The notes: generated by a model not told the origin, from the letters alone. DNA of 64,000 bases from Gluconobacter sp. Gdi (GCF_014132155.1 NZ_BLJQ01000003.1:184450-248449), one strand, 5' to 3'; counted from the first letter of the stretch, positions 41,491-50,431 are shown. A program made the numbers and translations.

Positions 41491-42066
41491 TTATGAGAAA
41501 AGGAGATCGTCAGCAGACTGTCCAGCGCGATGACGGACATCGATCGCGTCACGTAGCGCCTTCACCTTAACGCGCAGCTTATCGTTGCTTGGCATATCGC
41601 CAGTCATCCAGGCTTCCAGCTGACGGCGGGCACGGAAAACGCGGCTCTTAGCTGTACCGACAGCGCAATCTGTTGCCTCGGCCAGAGCTTCGTAGCTCAT
41701 GCCCTGAATAACAACCATGACAAGGGCTTCCCGCTGGTCGGCTGGCAGGCGGGAAAGAGCCAATGACAGGTCTTTCAGAGCGAGCCGGTCTTCATGGGTT
41801 GCCGGGCTGGCAAAGGTTGAAGCCGGCACATCATCGATGTCGGTCGTCTCGCGACGCTTGCGCAGGTCGGAAATAAAGCGGTTGCGCAGGATGCGATGCA
41901 TCCATGCTGAGAAGTTTGTGCCGGGAATAAAGCTGTTCTGAGCGGCCAGAGCGTTGCACACGGCGTCCTGAACAAGGTCCTCCGCAGCAGCGCGGTTGCG
42001 CGTCAGGGACAGAGCCTGCACACGCAGCTTCGGTAGGATTGCAATAACCTGATCATGGAACGTCAT
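41491..42066 (-). CDS. ecfG: ECF sigma factor, EcfG type (first copy)
   Basis: A 191-aa two-domain ECF sigma factor of the general stress response. Sigma2 spans about residues 12-75 (AEDLVQDAVCNALAAQ, FSAWMHRILRNRFISDLRKR) and sigma4 about residues 100-155 (LPADQREALVMVVIQGMSYEALAE, GTAKSRVFRARRQL). Expected to be held by NepR and to recognise GGAAC/GTT-type promoters. It lies between the second sigma gene and nepR. The ATG is preceded by CAGGAG. Confidence 0.88.
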   Translation of the reverse strand: MTFHDQVIAILPKLRVQALSLTRNRAAAEDLVQDAVCNALAAQNSFIPGTNFSAWMHRILRNRFISDLRKRRETTDIDDVPASTFASPATHEDRLALKDLSLALSRLPADQREALVMVVIQGMSYEALAEATDCAVGTAKSRVFRARRQLEAWMTGDMPSNDKLRVKVKALRDAIDVRHRAGQSADDLLFS

Positions 42067-42182
42067 GGGAAATACTCCTGGTTTCGTCCTGTTTCATGGG
42101 ATCAATGAACAGGGTTCCAGGATCGTTGCATCCCGATGTAAGTTTTTTTCGAATTTCTGAAAAAATAATAATTTTCAATAGG

Positions 42183-42788
42183 TTAATGGGGGGCTTCTTG
42201 AGGAGTTTGCCCGTCCGCCAGAATGGAAAGCTGGCTTCGCGCTCTTGAAACCCGCGCTTTCATGGTTCCTGGAGGGACATTACAGATGCAGGCGGCCTCG
42301 TCATAAGAGAGTTCCTGTGCGCCTACGAGGATAATGGCTTCCCGCAGCAGATCCGGAAGTCTCCAGATCAGTTCTCCCAGATCCGTGACGGCATCCCTTG
42401 CGCTTTGCATTGAGGGTGTTTCGGTTGAGAGCGGCATATCCATCTCGACATCCTGCATGATTTCCTGCTCACGCGAGGAGCGTCGGCGTTGTTCGTAGAA
42501 AGCATTTCTCTGAATTGTGAAGAGCCAGGCTTTAAGTGTGGTTCCTGGCTGAAACTGCGTCTGTGCAGCAAGCGCGCGAACGACCGTATCCTGTACAAGG
42601 TCATCAGCCGTCACGGCGTCGCGCGTCAAAAACCGTGCGAAACCACGAAGGTCTGGCAGCGCTTTCAGCAACTCCTGATGAAAGGAAGCGCCTCTTTTTT
42701 CCTGTACAGCCGTCCCAGGCTCGGAAACAGGTGCCGTCAGAGGGGGTATCCTTTCGGGAAGGTGAAAGCTGCAAGTGCAGACAGACAC
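42183..42788 (-). CDS. ECF sigma factor, EcfG-like (second copy)
   Basis: Another EcfG-type sigma factor adjacent to the first, with the same domain order: sigma2 (DDLVQDTVVRALAAQ, KAWLFTIQRNAFYEQRRR) and sigma4 (LPDLLREAIILVGAQELSYDEAA, GTMKARVSRARSQL). The two differ at many positions, so this is not a recent duplicate. The start is doubtful. GTG 42788 is used here; TTG 42833 is in frame but overlaps a promoter-like site; a CTG at 42740 has the best Shine-Dalgarno (AAAGGA, 8 nt) and would give a protein starting TAPVSEPG after Met. Confidence 0.82.
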   Translation of the reverse strand: MSVCTCSFHLPERIPPLTAPVSEPGTAVQEKRGASFHQELLKALPDLRGFARFLTRDAVTADDLVQDTVVRALAAQTQFQPGTTLKAWLFTIQRNAFYEQRRRSSREQEIMQDVEMDMPLSTETPSMQSARDAVTDLGELIWRLPDLLREAIILVGAQELSYDEAACICNVPPGTMKARVSRARSQLSILADGQTPQEAPH

Positions 42789-42832
42789 TAGGCGTATCCG
42801 GTCGCTCGTGTCATGATTATTCAATCGCCACA

Positions 42833-42858
42833 AACGGATAGTCCTTCATAAGGTTTCC
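42833..42858 (-). promoter_or_regulatory. Candidate EcfG-type promoter of the second sigma gene
   Basis: On the minus strand GGAAA (42858-42854) is followed after 17 nt by CGTT (42836-42833). The general stress consensus is GGAAC-N16/17-CGTT, so one base of the -35 differs. It implies autoregulation, and it excludes the TTG at 42833 as the start codon. Confidence 0.4.
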
Positions 42859-42892
42859 GCGCGGCTGTCTAATATCAAGAGGCTGAGGATCC

Positions 42893-43624
42893 ATGGCTGA
42901 CACGTCACGTCACGAACTCATTGCGGCGGTACCGTATGCTCGCCGTTTTGCCCGTGCCCTGGCTGGAGATCAGGCACAGGGAGACCAGTTGGTAGCCAGT
43001 GCGCTGAAGGATTTTCTTGCGGAAGAGAAATCTGATCTCCCTCCCCGGCTTGCACTGTATGGCAAGCTTGTGCAGGCGTTCTCAGAGCGGAACGCCGATC
43101 GTCCGGACATGACCCTTGTTCAGAGAGCTCTGATGCTTCTGACTTCTCTTGAAGAGCAGTCGCTTGCTTCTGCGGCACGGGCACTTTCAATTTCTGAAGA
43201 AGATGCTGCGGCAAATCTGGCTGTGGCACGGCAGGCTCTTCAGGGCATTGCGCAGACGACGGTGCTTATCATTGAAGATGAGCCGATCATTGCCATGGAT
43301 ATTCAGGATCTGGTCGAGCGCTGTGGCCATAAAATCGCAGGCGTTGCTTATACAGAGGCTGACGCCGTGAAGCTGGCTGCCGAGACGAAGCCAGGCCTTA
43401 TCCTAGCTGATATCAATCTTGGTGGCGGCGGTGATGGAATGCACGCTGTCGGGCGTATTCTGAAAACACATGAAACGCCTGTAATTTTTGTCACGGCTTA
43501 TCCGGAGCGTTTGTTGACCGGAGAAGCGCATGAGCCCTCCTTCGTGATTACGAAACCCTTCGAGCCGATGGCGCTGGCTGTAGCGACCTATCAGGCTGTC
43601 ACAGGTGGGATAAAGTCCGTCTGA
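42893..43624 (+). CDS. phyR: General stress response regulator PhyR
   Basis: Anti-anti-sigma factor of 243 aa. The N-terminal half (residues 1-120) is a sigma-like domain mimicking EcfG; the C-terminal half (from about 124) is a receiver with acidic D129, phosphoacceptor Asp173 (LILADINLGG), Thr201 (FVTAYPERLL) and the conserved lysine in ITKPFEP. On phosphorylation the sigma-like domain is exposed and binds NepR. It is divergent from the sigma genes. No GGAAC-type site was found directly ahead of it. Confidence 0.95.
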   Translation: MADTSRHELIAAVPYARRFARALAGDQAQGDQLVASALKDFLAEEKSDLPPRLALYGKLVQAFSERNADRPDMTLVQRALMLLTSLEEQSLASAARALSISEEDAAANLAVARQALQGIAQTTVLIIEDEPIIAMDIQDLVERCGHKIAGVAYTEADAVKLAAETKPGLILADINLGGGGDGMHAVGRILKTHETPVIFVTAYPERLLTGEAHEPSFVITKPFEPMALAVATYQAVTGGIKSV

Positions 43625-43682
43625 GACAAAATCAGGCTTTGGGTGCCTTGCGGGCAAGCGTTCCCTGCGACACATAGGGGAT

Positions 43683-45494
43683 ATGTCGGCACCCATTCTT
43701 CTTCTTCAGAATATCACTTACACTCTTGGCGGACGCCCGCTCCTTGATGGCGCCGAGCTCGGCGTTCTTCCGGGCGAACGCATCTGCCTTGTGGGGCGGA
43801 ATGGCTCCGGTAAGTCTACACTCCTCAAAATAGCGGCTGGCGACATTGTTGCTGACGACGGGACCCGGTTTGTTCAGCCGGGCGTCAAGGTGCATTACCT
43901 TGCGCAGGAGCCTGATTTGACGGCCTACTCTTCCACCTTCGATTATGTCGCAGATGGGCTGGATGAGACGGAGCACTATCGGGCCCGATCCATGCTCGCT
44001 GAACTTGACATGACGGGTGACGAAGGGTGCGAACGGCTATCTGGCGGCGAGGTTCGCCGCTGCGCCCTCGCCCGCGCCTTGGCTGCGGAGCCAGATCTTC
44101 TGCTGCTGGACGAGCCGACAAACCATCTGGATCTTCCGACGATTACCTGGCTGGAAAAAGAGCTGGCCGCATCGCGCTGTGCCATGATTGTCATCAGCCA
44201 TGATCGACGCCTCCTTGAGACGCTATCCCGGAGTGTGGTGTGGCTTGAGCAGGGCAAGACGCGGCGTCTGGACCAAGGCTTTTCGCGCTATGAGACTTGG
44301 CGGGACGAAGTGCTGGAGCAGGAAGAACGTGATGCTCACAAGCTGGATCGTCAGATCGCTCGGGAAGAGGACTGGATGCGTTATGGCGTGACAGCACGCC
44401 GGAAGCGTAACGTCCGCCGCGTCGCTGAACTGGCGTCCTTGAGGAATAACCGTCGAGAAATCTCCGCGAGAGGCACCAGCACGCTGCGCATGTCTGCGAC
44501 AGAAGCAGATGGCGGCGGCAAGATTACGATCGGTACGGAAAGCCTGGGATGGGCGTATGGGGATCGCACGATTGTAAAAAATCTCGATCTCAAGATTCTG
44601 CGCGGAGACCGTTTGGGGTTGGTTGGCGCCAATGGTGCAGGAAAGACCACTCTTATTCGTCTTTTGACCGGTCGCATGCCCCCGCAGGAAGGATCTGTTT
44701 ATATCGGACCGTCTGTTGCCATGGTGACGCTGGATCAGCAGCGCGAAAGTCTGGACCCGACCAAAAGCCTTTCTGACACCCTTACAGGCGGCAGTGGGGA
44801 TATGGTTCAGGTCGGGAATGAGAAGCGTCACGTTATCGGATATATGAAGGACTTCATGTTCCGTCCGGAACAGGCACGTACGCCCGTTGGAAAATTATCT
44901 GGTGGTGAGCGGGGGCGTCTTGCTCTTGCGTGCGCGCTTGCCAAGCCATCCAGCTTGATGGTGCTCGATGAGCCCACCAATGATCTTGATCTGGAAACGT
45001 TGGATCTATTGCAGGAAATGCTGGCGGACTATGCGGGGACTGTTCTTCTGGTCAGCCATGATCGTGATTTTCTTGATCGTGTAGCGGGGTCTGTTCTCGT
45101 ATCCGAGGGGGATGGCCAATGGATTGAGTACGCCGGTGGCTATTCGGACATGCTTGTTCAGCGACGCGGTGAAGCTCCTGCTGAGCGTCATTCAGAAGAT
45201 CGGGGTGAGAATGACCTTGTATCAAAAAATACTGTAAAATCAGAAAAGAAGCAGACGAAGCTTAGTTATAATGACAAGCGGGTCCTTGACCTTCTTCCCG
45301 GAAAAATGACCAAGCTGGAAAAGGCTATTGTCACGTATCGCGAAGCATTGTCTGACCCCGTGCTTTACAGCAAGGACCCAGAAAAATTCACCAAGATCAG
45401 TGATGCCCTTCAGGCGGCAGAGCGCGAATTGACTGACGCCGAAGAGCAATGGCTTGAACTTGAAGCCAAAAAAGAAGAGCTGGAAAGTCAGTAA
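43683..45494 (+). CDS. uup: ABC-F family ATPase (Uup-like)
   Basis: Soluble protein of 603 aa with two ABC domains and no membrane part. The first Walker A is GRNGSGKST and signature LSGGEVRR; the second is GANGAGKTT and LSGGERGR; both Walker B motifs end in LDEPTN. A C-terminal coiled coil (about residues 520-603, rich in Glu/Lys) matches the Uup subgroup, which binds DNA or acts on ribosomes. It starts 58 nt after phyR and may be co-transcribed with it. Confidence 0.88.
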   Translation: MSAPILLLQNITYTLGGRPLLDGAELGVLPGERICLVGRNGSGKSTLLKIAAGDIVADDGTRFVQPGVKVHYLAQEPDLTAYSSTFDYVADGLDETEHYRARSMLAELDMTGDEGCERLSGGEVRRCALARALAAEPDLLLLDEPTNHLDLPTITWLEKELAASRCAMIVISHDRRLLETLSRSVVWLEQGKTRRLDQGFSRYETWRDEVLEQEERDAHKLDRQIAREEDWMRYGVTARRKRNVRRVAELASLRNNRREISARGTSTLRMSATEADGGGKITIGTESLGWAYGDRTIVKNLDLKILRGDRLGLVGANGAGKTTLIRLLTGRMPPQEGSVYIGPSVAMVTLDQQRESLDPTKSLSDTLTGGSGDMVQVGNEKRHVIGYMKDFMFRPEQARTPVGKLSGGERGRLALACALAKPSSLMVLDEPTNDLDLETLDLLQEMLADYAGTVLLVSHDRDFLDRVAGSVLVSEGDGQWIEYAGGYSDMLVQRRGEAPAERHSEDRGENDLVSKNTVKSEKKQTKLSYNDKRVLDLLPGKMTKLEKAIVTYREALSDPVLYSKDPEKFTKISDALQAAERELTDAEEQWLELEAKKEELESQ

Positions 45495-45505
45495 AACATA
45501 AGGTT

Positions 45506-45540
45506 CTCAGGCCTTATCTGCTACCGGAATAAGGCCTGAG
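45506..45540. terminator. Hairpin at the ABC-F / oxidoreductase convergence
   Basis: Perfect 12-bp arms (CTCAGGCCTTAT and ATAAGGCCTGAG) around an 11-nt loop, 11 nt after the ABC-F stop. The left arm covers the oxidoreductase stop codon. No U-tract. Confidence 0.5.
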
Positions 45541-46502
45541 AGCTCCATGGCCTTGCGAGACGCATGGATGCTTTCAGTGACGCGGATTGCCGCATCAAGT
45601 GCCCTGATCCCTGCTTGGGCATCAACCAGCACTGGTGCGCCGTTAAGGCATGATTCAGCAAAAGCTTCGTGCTCTACCGCAAGGTTGTCGTGGTCATGCC
45701 AGCTGATGGCTTCACGTTTGAAGCCTCCAGTTCCCGGTAGAGGGAGGCCACGTTCTCTGCCAATGAAGCTGAGTTTACGCTCCATGAAGTCTGCTGACAG
45801 GTAGCCTTCCTGTGAGAAAAGTCTCATACGGCGTTCTGTTTTAAGGGAAATTCTGCTCGCCGTGATTGTGGCGACGCATCCGTTCTCAAATCGGACCCGC
45901 GCATTCGCGATGTCTTCGTGTTCGCTTGAAACGGCTGCGCCAATAGCATCGATGTCCGTAATCGGGCTGTCTACAATTGCAAGAACCAGATCCAGGTCAT
46001 GGATCATCAGGTCCAGAATGACAGACACATCTGTCCCTCTCGGCTTGAAAGGCGCGATGCGTGTGGCTTCGATATAGAGTGGCTTGTCGATGCGCTCTGT
46101 GATTGCTCTGTGCTCTGCGGAGTAGCGCAGCAGATGGCCCACCTGAAGAACTTTGCCCGTCTGGGATGCAAGATCCGCCAGATTGCGAGCTTCCTCCAAA
46201 GTGGCTGCGATCGGCTTTTCAACGAGAACATGACGGTCCGCGTTAAGGGCTTTGCTGGCAAGTCGGAAATGATGCTCGGCTGGAGCCGCAATGATCACAG
46301 CCTCAACCGAATTTAGCAGGGTCTCGTAAGTTTCTGCAACGGCACAACGTGCCTCACGAGCGACTGTGGCTGCACGTGCCGGATCAGGGTCGAAAAGCGC
46401 CACCAGATTTTCAGCCGAATTTGCGGCTGATTTGAGGGCGTGAAATCGCCCGAAGTGACCGGCACCGACGATGCCGACCCGAAGCTGTCGCCGAGTGTTC
46501 AT
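45507..46502 (-). CDS. Gfo/Idh/MocA family oxidoreductase
   Basis: NAD(P)-dependent sugar oxidoreductase of 331 aa. The Rossmann motif is VGIVGAGHFGRFHA, the catalytic-site lysine is in HVLVEKPIA, and the C-terminal domain contains DLMIHDLDLVLAI. The stretch FENGCVATITASRIS resembles members found in lipid A/LPS sugar pathways (for example UDP-GlcNAc 3-dehydrogenases), but that subgroup assignment is inference. ATG 46502 (MNTRRQLRVGIVG) is preferred to 46580. It is divergent from secD. Confidence 0.82.
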   Translation of the reverse strand: MNTRRQLRVGIVGAGHFGRFHALKSAANSAENLVALFDPDPARAATVAREARCAVAETYETLLNSVEAVIIAAPAEHHFRLASKALNADRHVLVEKPIAATLEEARNLADLASQTGKVLQVGHLLRYSAEHRAITERIDKPLYIEATRIAPFKPRGTDVSVILDLMIHDLDLVLAIVDSPITDIDAIGAAVSSEHEDIANARVRFENGCVATITASRISLKTERRMRLFSQEGYLSADFMERKLSFIGRERGLPLPGTGGFKREAISWHDHDNLAVEHEAFAESCLNGAPVLVDAQAGIRALDAAIRVTESIHASRKAMELSGLIPVADKA

Positions 46503-46650
46503 GGGTGACAGGATTACCAGTCCATCACGGCTTCGCAAAGCCGTCAGGGGCGGAATGTTGGTGAAAGGTTGCATCGGCATTGCGGAAGCGGCATGGTCCC
46601 GCGCAAGAAACTCGAACCGTCCAAACCCGCCGAGGACATCTCGACCCGTT

Positions 46651-48195
46651 ATGATGTATTATAGCCGGCTCAGACTGCTGGGCGTCGCAGGCGTTTGCCT
46701 GATCGGCCTCCTGCTGTGTCTGCCCAATTTCATGCGTGCCCCCACGCCGTCCCTGCCCTGGCGGCAGATTCACCTTGGCCTTGATCTCCGTGGTGGCTCA
46801 TACCTGCTGCTTCAGCTTGATCTGAAGTCCCTAGAACATGACCGCCTGCAATCCTTGCAGGATCAGGCACGTCAGACCCTTCTGGACAAATCTCTCGGTT
46901 ACCGTGACTTCCAGAAGGATGATCAGACGGCCAGCCTGAGCTTTGAGCCACGTTCCGATGCGGAGCGCGCTGTTGCCCTGAAGACGATGCAGGATCTTCC
47001 TGTCGTTGTGCCTGATGAATTCCATGTTGCTGAGGCCAATGGGCGCATCGTTCTAACGCTTCAGCATGATGCCATGTTGGCGCGTGCCCGGGACGCTGTT
47101 GCCCAGTCCATTGAGATCGTTCGCCGCCGTATTGATGCGACGGGTGCTATTGATCCAAGTATCGCCCGTGAAGGTGATGACCGGATTGTCGTGGAATTGC
47201 CAGGTGTCAGTGATCCTGAGCGGATCAAGACTCTTCTGGGAACAACTGCCCGTCTGACGTTCCGTCTGCTGGCGCCAAACCCCAGTGTGGCCAGCCCCGG
47301 TTCGGCGATGCTGGAAGACATCAGCACCCATTCTCAGGTTGCCGTACAGGACCATGTGGATGTTGACGGCACGGATCTGACGAACGCAGGTGCGGTGATC
47401 GATCAGCAGAGCGGTGGCTGGGCCGTGACGTTCCAACTCAATAGCGCTGGTGCAACGGCTTTTGCCAATACGACCCGCGCTAATGTGGGTAAGCGGTTTG
47501 CGATCGTGCTTGATAACAAGGTTATCGAAGCGCCGAACATTATTAATCCGATTACGGCAGGGAGTGGTCAGATCACAGGTGGCTTTGATGCCCACAGTGC
47601 GTCCGATCTTGCGCTTCTGCTGCGTGCTGGTGCTCTGCCCGCTCCGTTGGCTGTTATCGAGCAGCGCACGATTGGTCCGAGCCTTGGCGCTGCGTCCATC
47701 CATGCTGGCATTCTCAGCCTTGCGGCCGGATTTGTCCTGGTCGTGGTGTTCATGGTGCTCTTCTACGGTCGCTTCGGCCTGTATGCGGATATTGCGCTGT
47801 TCGCCAACCTGATCCTGATGGTCGCAATCCTGTCTCTTTTCCAAGCGACACTGACGCTGCCAGGTATGGCGGGTATGCTGCTGACGCTTGGTATGGCTGT
47901 GGATGCCAACATCCTCATCAATGAGCGTATCCGAGAAGAAGTGAAGCGCGGGCGTGCGCCGCTTCAGGCGCTGCAGGCTGGCTTCGAGCGCGCAACCAGC
48001 ACAATCGTTGACAGTAATGCGACGGCGTTTCTCGCGCATGTCATGCTGTTCGTGTTCGGCACGGGTCCCGTGCGGAACTTCGCCCTGACGATTACCATCG
48101 GCATCGTGACGACCCTCTTCACGACCCTGCTGCTGTCACGCTTCCTTGTCGTGCGGTGGTATGCCCTTGCCCGTCCCAAAGAACTGCCGGTCTGA
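46651..48195 (+). CDS. secD: Protein translocase subunit SecD
   Basis: RND-type subunit of SecDF, which uses the proton gradient to pull exported proteins out of the Sec channel. It has 514 aa: one N-terminal helix (LLGVAGVCLIGLLLCL), a large periplasmic domain opening with the diagnostic GLDLRGGSYLLLQ, and five C-terminal helices including MLLTLGMAVDANILINERI. ATG 46651 (MMYYSRLRLLG) is selected because upstream residues are not conserved. secF follows 5 nt later. yajC is not adjacent. Confidence 0.95.
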   Translation: MMYYSRLRLLGVAGVCLIGLLLCLPNFMRAPTPSLPWRQIHLGLDLRGGSYLLLQLDLKSLEHDRLQSLQDQARQTLLDKSLGYRDFQKDDQTASLSFEPRSDAERAVALKTMQDLPVVVPDEFHVAEANGRIVLTLQHDAMLARARDAVAQSIEIVRRRIDATGAIDPSIAREGDDRIVVELPGVSDPERIKTLLGTTARLTFRLLAPNPSVASPGSAMLEDISTHSQVAVQDHVDVDGTDLTNAGAVIDQQSGGWAVTFQLNSAGATAFANTTRANVGKRFAIVLDNKVIEAPNIINPITAGSGQITGGFDAHSASDLALLLRAGALPAPLAVIEQRTIGPSLGAASIHAGILSLAAGFVLVVVFMVLFYGRFGLYADIALFANLILMVAILSLFQATLTLPGMAGMLLTLGMAVDANILINERIREEVKRGRAPLQALQAGFERATSTIVDSNATAFLAHVMLFVFGTGPVRNFALTITIGIVTTLFTTLLLSRFLVVRWYALARPKELPV

Positions 48196-48200
48196 ACGTC

Positions 48201-49145
48201 ATGCTGTCACGTCCCCTTCTCCGTTTTGTCCGTGACGATCGGCGCATCAACTTCATGCGCGGCCGTCATATGGGGCTTATCGTTTCGGCGGTTCTCTCCA
48301 TTGCTTCTGTCATTCTGTTTTTCGAGCCGGGCCTGAAACTCGGCCTCGATTTCCGGGGTGGTATCATCGTCGAAGCCCAGACGCCGGGAGCCGCAGATTT
48401 TGGCAAGCTGCGCTCTGCTTTGGAAAAGGCCGGCATTCATCCGGATGCTGTTCAGGCCTTCGGTTCTCCGCGGGATGTCCGCATCTCGATCAATGCGCCG
48501 GATGGTGCGGATCGTGAAGCGCAGACACAGAAGCTTGTCGATGGTGTAAAGACCGCCATTTCAGCGGCTGAACCCGGTACGCAGGTTCTGCGGGCTGATG
48601 CTGTGGGTGCGTCGGTATCTTCCGAGCTTTTCCGGGATGGCCTCTTGGCACTCGGTTTCAGTCTGGCCATGATTCTGGCTTACATCTGGATCCGCTTTGA
48701 GCGTGAGTTCGCCATTAGTGCTGTGGTGACGCTTATTCTGGATCTGACGAAAACCGTGGGCTTCCTCGCTATTACGCGTTTTGAGTTTGATCTGGTGATG
48801 GTTGCCGCGTTGCTGACGATCCTCGGATATTCCACCAACGACAAGGTGGTTGTTTATGATCGTATCCGTGAAAATCTTCGCAAATACCGTACAATGCCGC
48901 TGCGCGAACTTCTGGATCTCTCCATCAATGAGACCCTGAATCGTACGCTCGGCACCTCCATGACCGTCTTTCTGGCGGCCCTACCGCTGGCTTTGTTTGG
49001 TGGCAGCACGCTGACCGGGTTCGCTACGGTCATGCTGTTCGGTATCGTTGTTGGCACATCGTCTTCCATTTTCATCGCTGCTCCCCTGCTGCTCTTGATG
49101 GGTGAAAAGCGACTTCGGAAAACTCCTTCCTCCGATACGGAATGA
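48201..49145 (+). CDS. secF: Protein translocase subunit SecF
   Basis: Partner of SecD, 314 aa. N-terminal helix, then the signature LGLDFRGGIIVEAQ, a periplasmic P1-like domain and five C-terminal helices including LTILGYSTNDKVVVYDRIREN. ATG 48201 (MLSRPLLRFVRDD) follows the secD stop by 5 nt; the longer frame inside secD is not conserved. The unit ends at the terminator at 49172. Confidence 0.95.
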   Translation: MLSRPLLRFVRDDRRINFMRGRHMGLIVSAVLSIASVILFFEPGLKLGLDFRGGIIVEAQTPGAADFGKLRSALEKAGIHPDAVQAFGSPRDVRISINAPDGADREAQTQKLVDGVKTAISAAEPGTQVLRADAVGASVSSELFRDGLLALGFSLAMILAYIWIRFEREFAISAVVTLILDLTKTVGFLAITRFEFDLVMVAALLTILGYSTNDKVVVYDRIRENLRKYRTMPLRELLDLSINETLNRTLGTSMTVFLAALPLALFGGSTLTGFATVMLFGIVVGTSSSIFIAAPLLLLMGEKRLRKTPSSDTE

Positions 49146-49171
49146 GGCTCTGAAGTCTTTATCAGGCACAA

Positions 49172-49204
49172 AAAAACCGGCTCTAACTGAGCCGGTTTTT
49201 TTGT
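49172..49204. terminator. Bidirectional intrinsic terminator
   Basis: AAAAAACCGGCTC and GAGCCGGTTTTTTT form a stem with A/T runs on both sides, placed between convergent secF and the lipoprotein gene. Confidence 0.9.
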
Positions 49205-49221
49205 GCTTTGAGGCGGAATGC

Positions 49222-49554
49222 CTAGCTATCAAAGCTGGTCAGAAGTGCTGCGATTGCGGCGTCTGCCTGACGATTATCCGATGATGTCTGAAGCCTTGTA
49301 GCGTTTAGAACTGCTTTTTGAGCATCATGGTCGAGGCTTATGAGCTTTTGAACATTCTGAGGGGTAACTTTTCCCCTCATTAACGCCCCTCGTGCCATGC
49401 CGTGGGCAATCAGATACGCATAAAGTCTGGCATTCGGAGATGGGGGCACGCCTTCGAAAGGACGTGCCACGCATCCACAGAGCAGGCTCCCCACCAAAAC
49501 AAAACCTGTCAGTTTGCGGGTGAAGGTTGCTCCGAAAGGAGCCTGCCGTGACAT
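49222..49554 (-). CDS. Small lipoprotein of unknown function
   Basis: 110 aa with a lipoprotein signal ending in the lipobox LLCGC (Cys28). The remainder is polar and helical, with no family I recognise. Its ATG shares one base with the mscL stop (TGATG), so it is translated with mscL. A role in the envelope under osmotic stress is only a guess from context. Confidence 0.7.
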   Translation of the reverse strand: MSRQAPFGATFTRKLTGFVLVGSLLCGCVARPFEGVPPSPNARLYAYLIAHGMARGALMRGKVTPQNVQKLISLDHDAQKAVLNATRLQTSSDNRQADAAIAALLTSFDS

Positions 49555-50012
49555 CAGGAAGCCTTGGTGGCCAGAATGTCGCGGATCTCTGTCAGGAGAA
49601 CTTCTTCCTTGGTCGGTGCCGGTGGCGCTGCTGGTGCAGCCTCTTCCTTGCGGTGAAGCTTGCCGATGAGGCGCACAACCCAGAAGATGAAGAATGCCAC
49701 GATCAGGAACTGAATGACAGCATTCAGGAAAACACCCAGATTGACGGTAACCGCACCGGCCTTCTGTGCTTCTGCAAGCGTATCCTTGACCGGACCTTTC
49801 AGGGTGATGAAGAGGTTAGAGAAATCCACACCACCTGTCAGGAGGCCGATGAAAGGCGTCAGGACATCTTTGACGGCGCTGTTCACAATCGTGGTGAAGG
49901 CCGCACCGATGATGACACCGACGGCGAGATCCAGCACGTTTCCGCGCATAATGAATTTCTGGAAGTCGCTCAGCCAGCCCGGAGTATGCAGGGCATGTTT
50001 CGTTTCGCTCAT
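49554..50012 (-). CDS. mscL: Large-conductance mechanosensitive channel
   Basis: Releases solutes on hypo-osmotic shock. 152 aa, with the first transmembrane helix [20 protein letters not shown] (pore-lining) and a second near [17 protein letters not shown], followed by a cytoplasmic helix with [24 protein letters not shown] 50012 ([12 protein letters not shown]) has AGAGAGG 8 nt upstream; an upstream frame to 50102 is not conserved. Coupled to the lipoprotein gene downstream. Confidence 0.95.
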   Translation of the reverse strand: MSETKHALHTPGWLSDFQKFIMRGNVLDLAVGVIIGAAFTTIVNSAVKDVLTPFIGLLTGGVDFSNLFITLKGPVKDTLAEAQKAGAVTVNLGVFLNAVIQFLIVAFFIFWVVRLIGKLHRKEEAAPAAPPAPTKEEVLLTEIRDILATKAS

Positions 50013-50163
50013 ATTTCGAACCTCTCTTGGGGGAACCCGCATCACTGCGGTTGCAGGCCGGAAAAGCGCTACCTGCATCGCCCAAGGGATAAACGGACTC
50101 ATGCGATCCCGTAAAGTGTGCTTTCATCCTTGAGCGGTTTCCGTTATACGCGCCTCATGATTC

Positions 50164-50189
50164 GCTCCGGTCGGTATCGGAGCTTTTTT
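50164..50189 (+). promoter_or_regulatory. Terminator-like hairpin in the rpmE leader
   Basis: GCTCCG and CGGAGC pair around an 8-nt loop and are followed by six T, just 17 nt before the rpmE ATG and directly ahead of its GGAG Shine-Dalgarno. It looks like an attenuator, or the terminator of an unseen upstream transcript. Confidence 0.55.
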
Positions 50190-50206
50190 CCTGGAGTAGA
50201 GAATTC

Positions 50207-50431
50207 ATGAAATCCGGCATTCATCCCGACTACCACGAAATCAACGTCATCATGACCGATGGCACCGAGTACAAGACCCGCTCCTGCTATGGTCAGCCGG
50301 GTGCTACGCTGCGTCTCGACGTTGACCCGAAGTCCCATCCGGCCTGGACTGGCGTGCAGCGTATGCTCGACACCGGAGGCCAGGTTGCCAAGTTCAACAA
50401 GCGCTTCGCTGGTATCGGTACCCGCAAGTAA
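50207..50431 (+). CDS. rpmE: 50S ribosomal protein L31
   Basis: Large-subunit protein forming an intersubunit bridge. 74 aa, beginning [19 protein letters not shown], with HPAWTG in the second half. Only one cysteine is present (RSCYG), so it is the zinc-free form that lacks the CxxC pairs. It stands alone behind a terminator-like leader. Confidence 0.95.
   Translation: MKSGIHPDYHEINVIMTDGTEYKTRSCYGQPGATLRLDVDPKSHPAWTGVQRMLDTGGQVAKFNKRFAGIGTRK

Noticed and set aside
42067-42182. GGAAC motif upstream of the first ecfG as a stress promoter
   Set aside because: No GTT lies 16-17 nt downstream of it.
47053-48039. Long minus-strand frame of 328 codons
   Set aside because: It is antisense to secD, which has full family support; the translation is His/Arg/Gln-rich shadow sequence.
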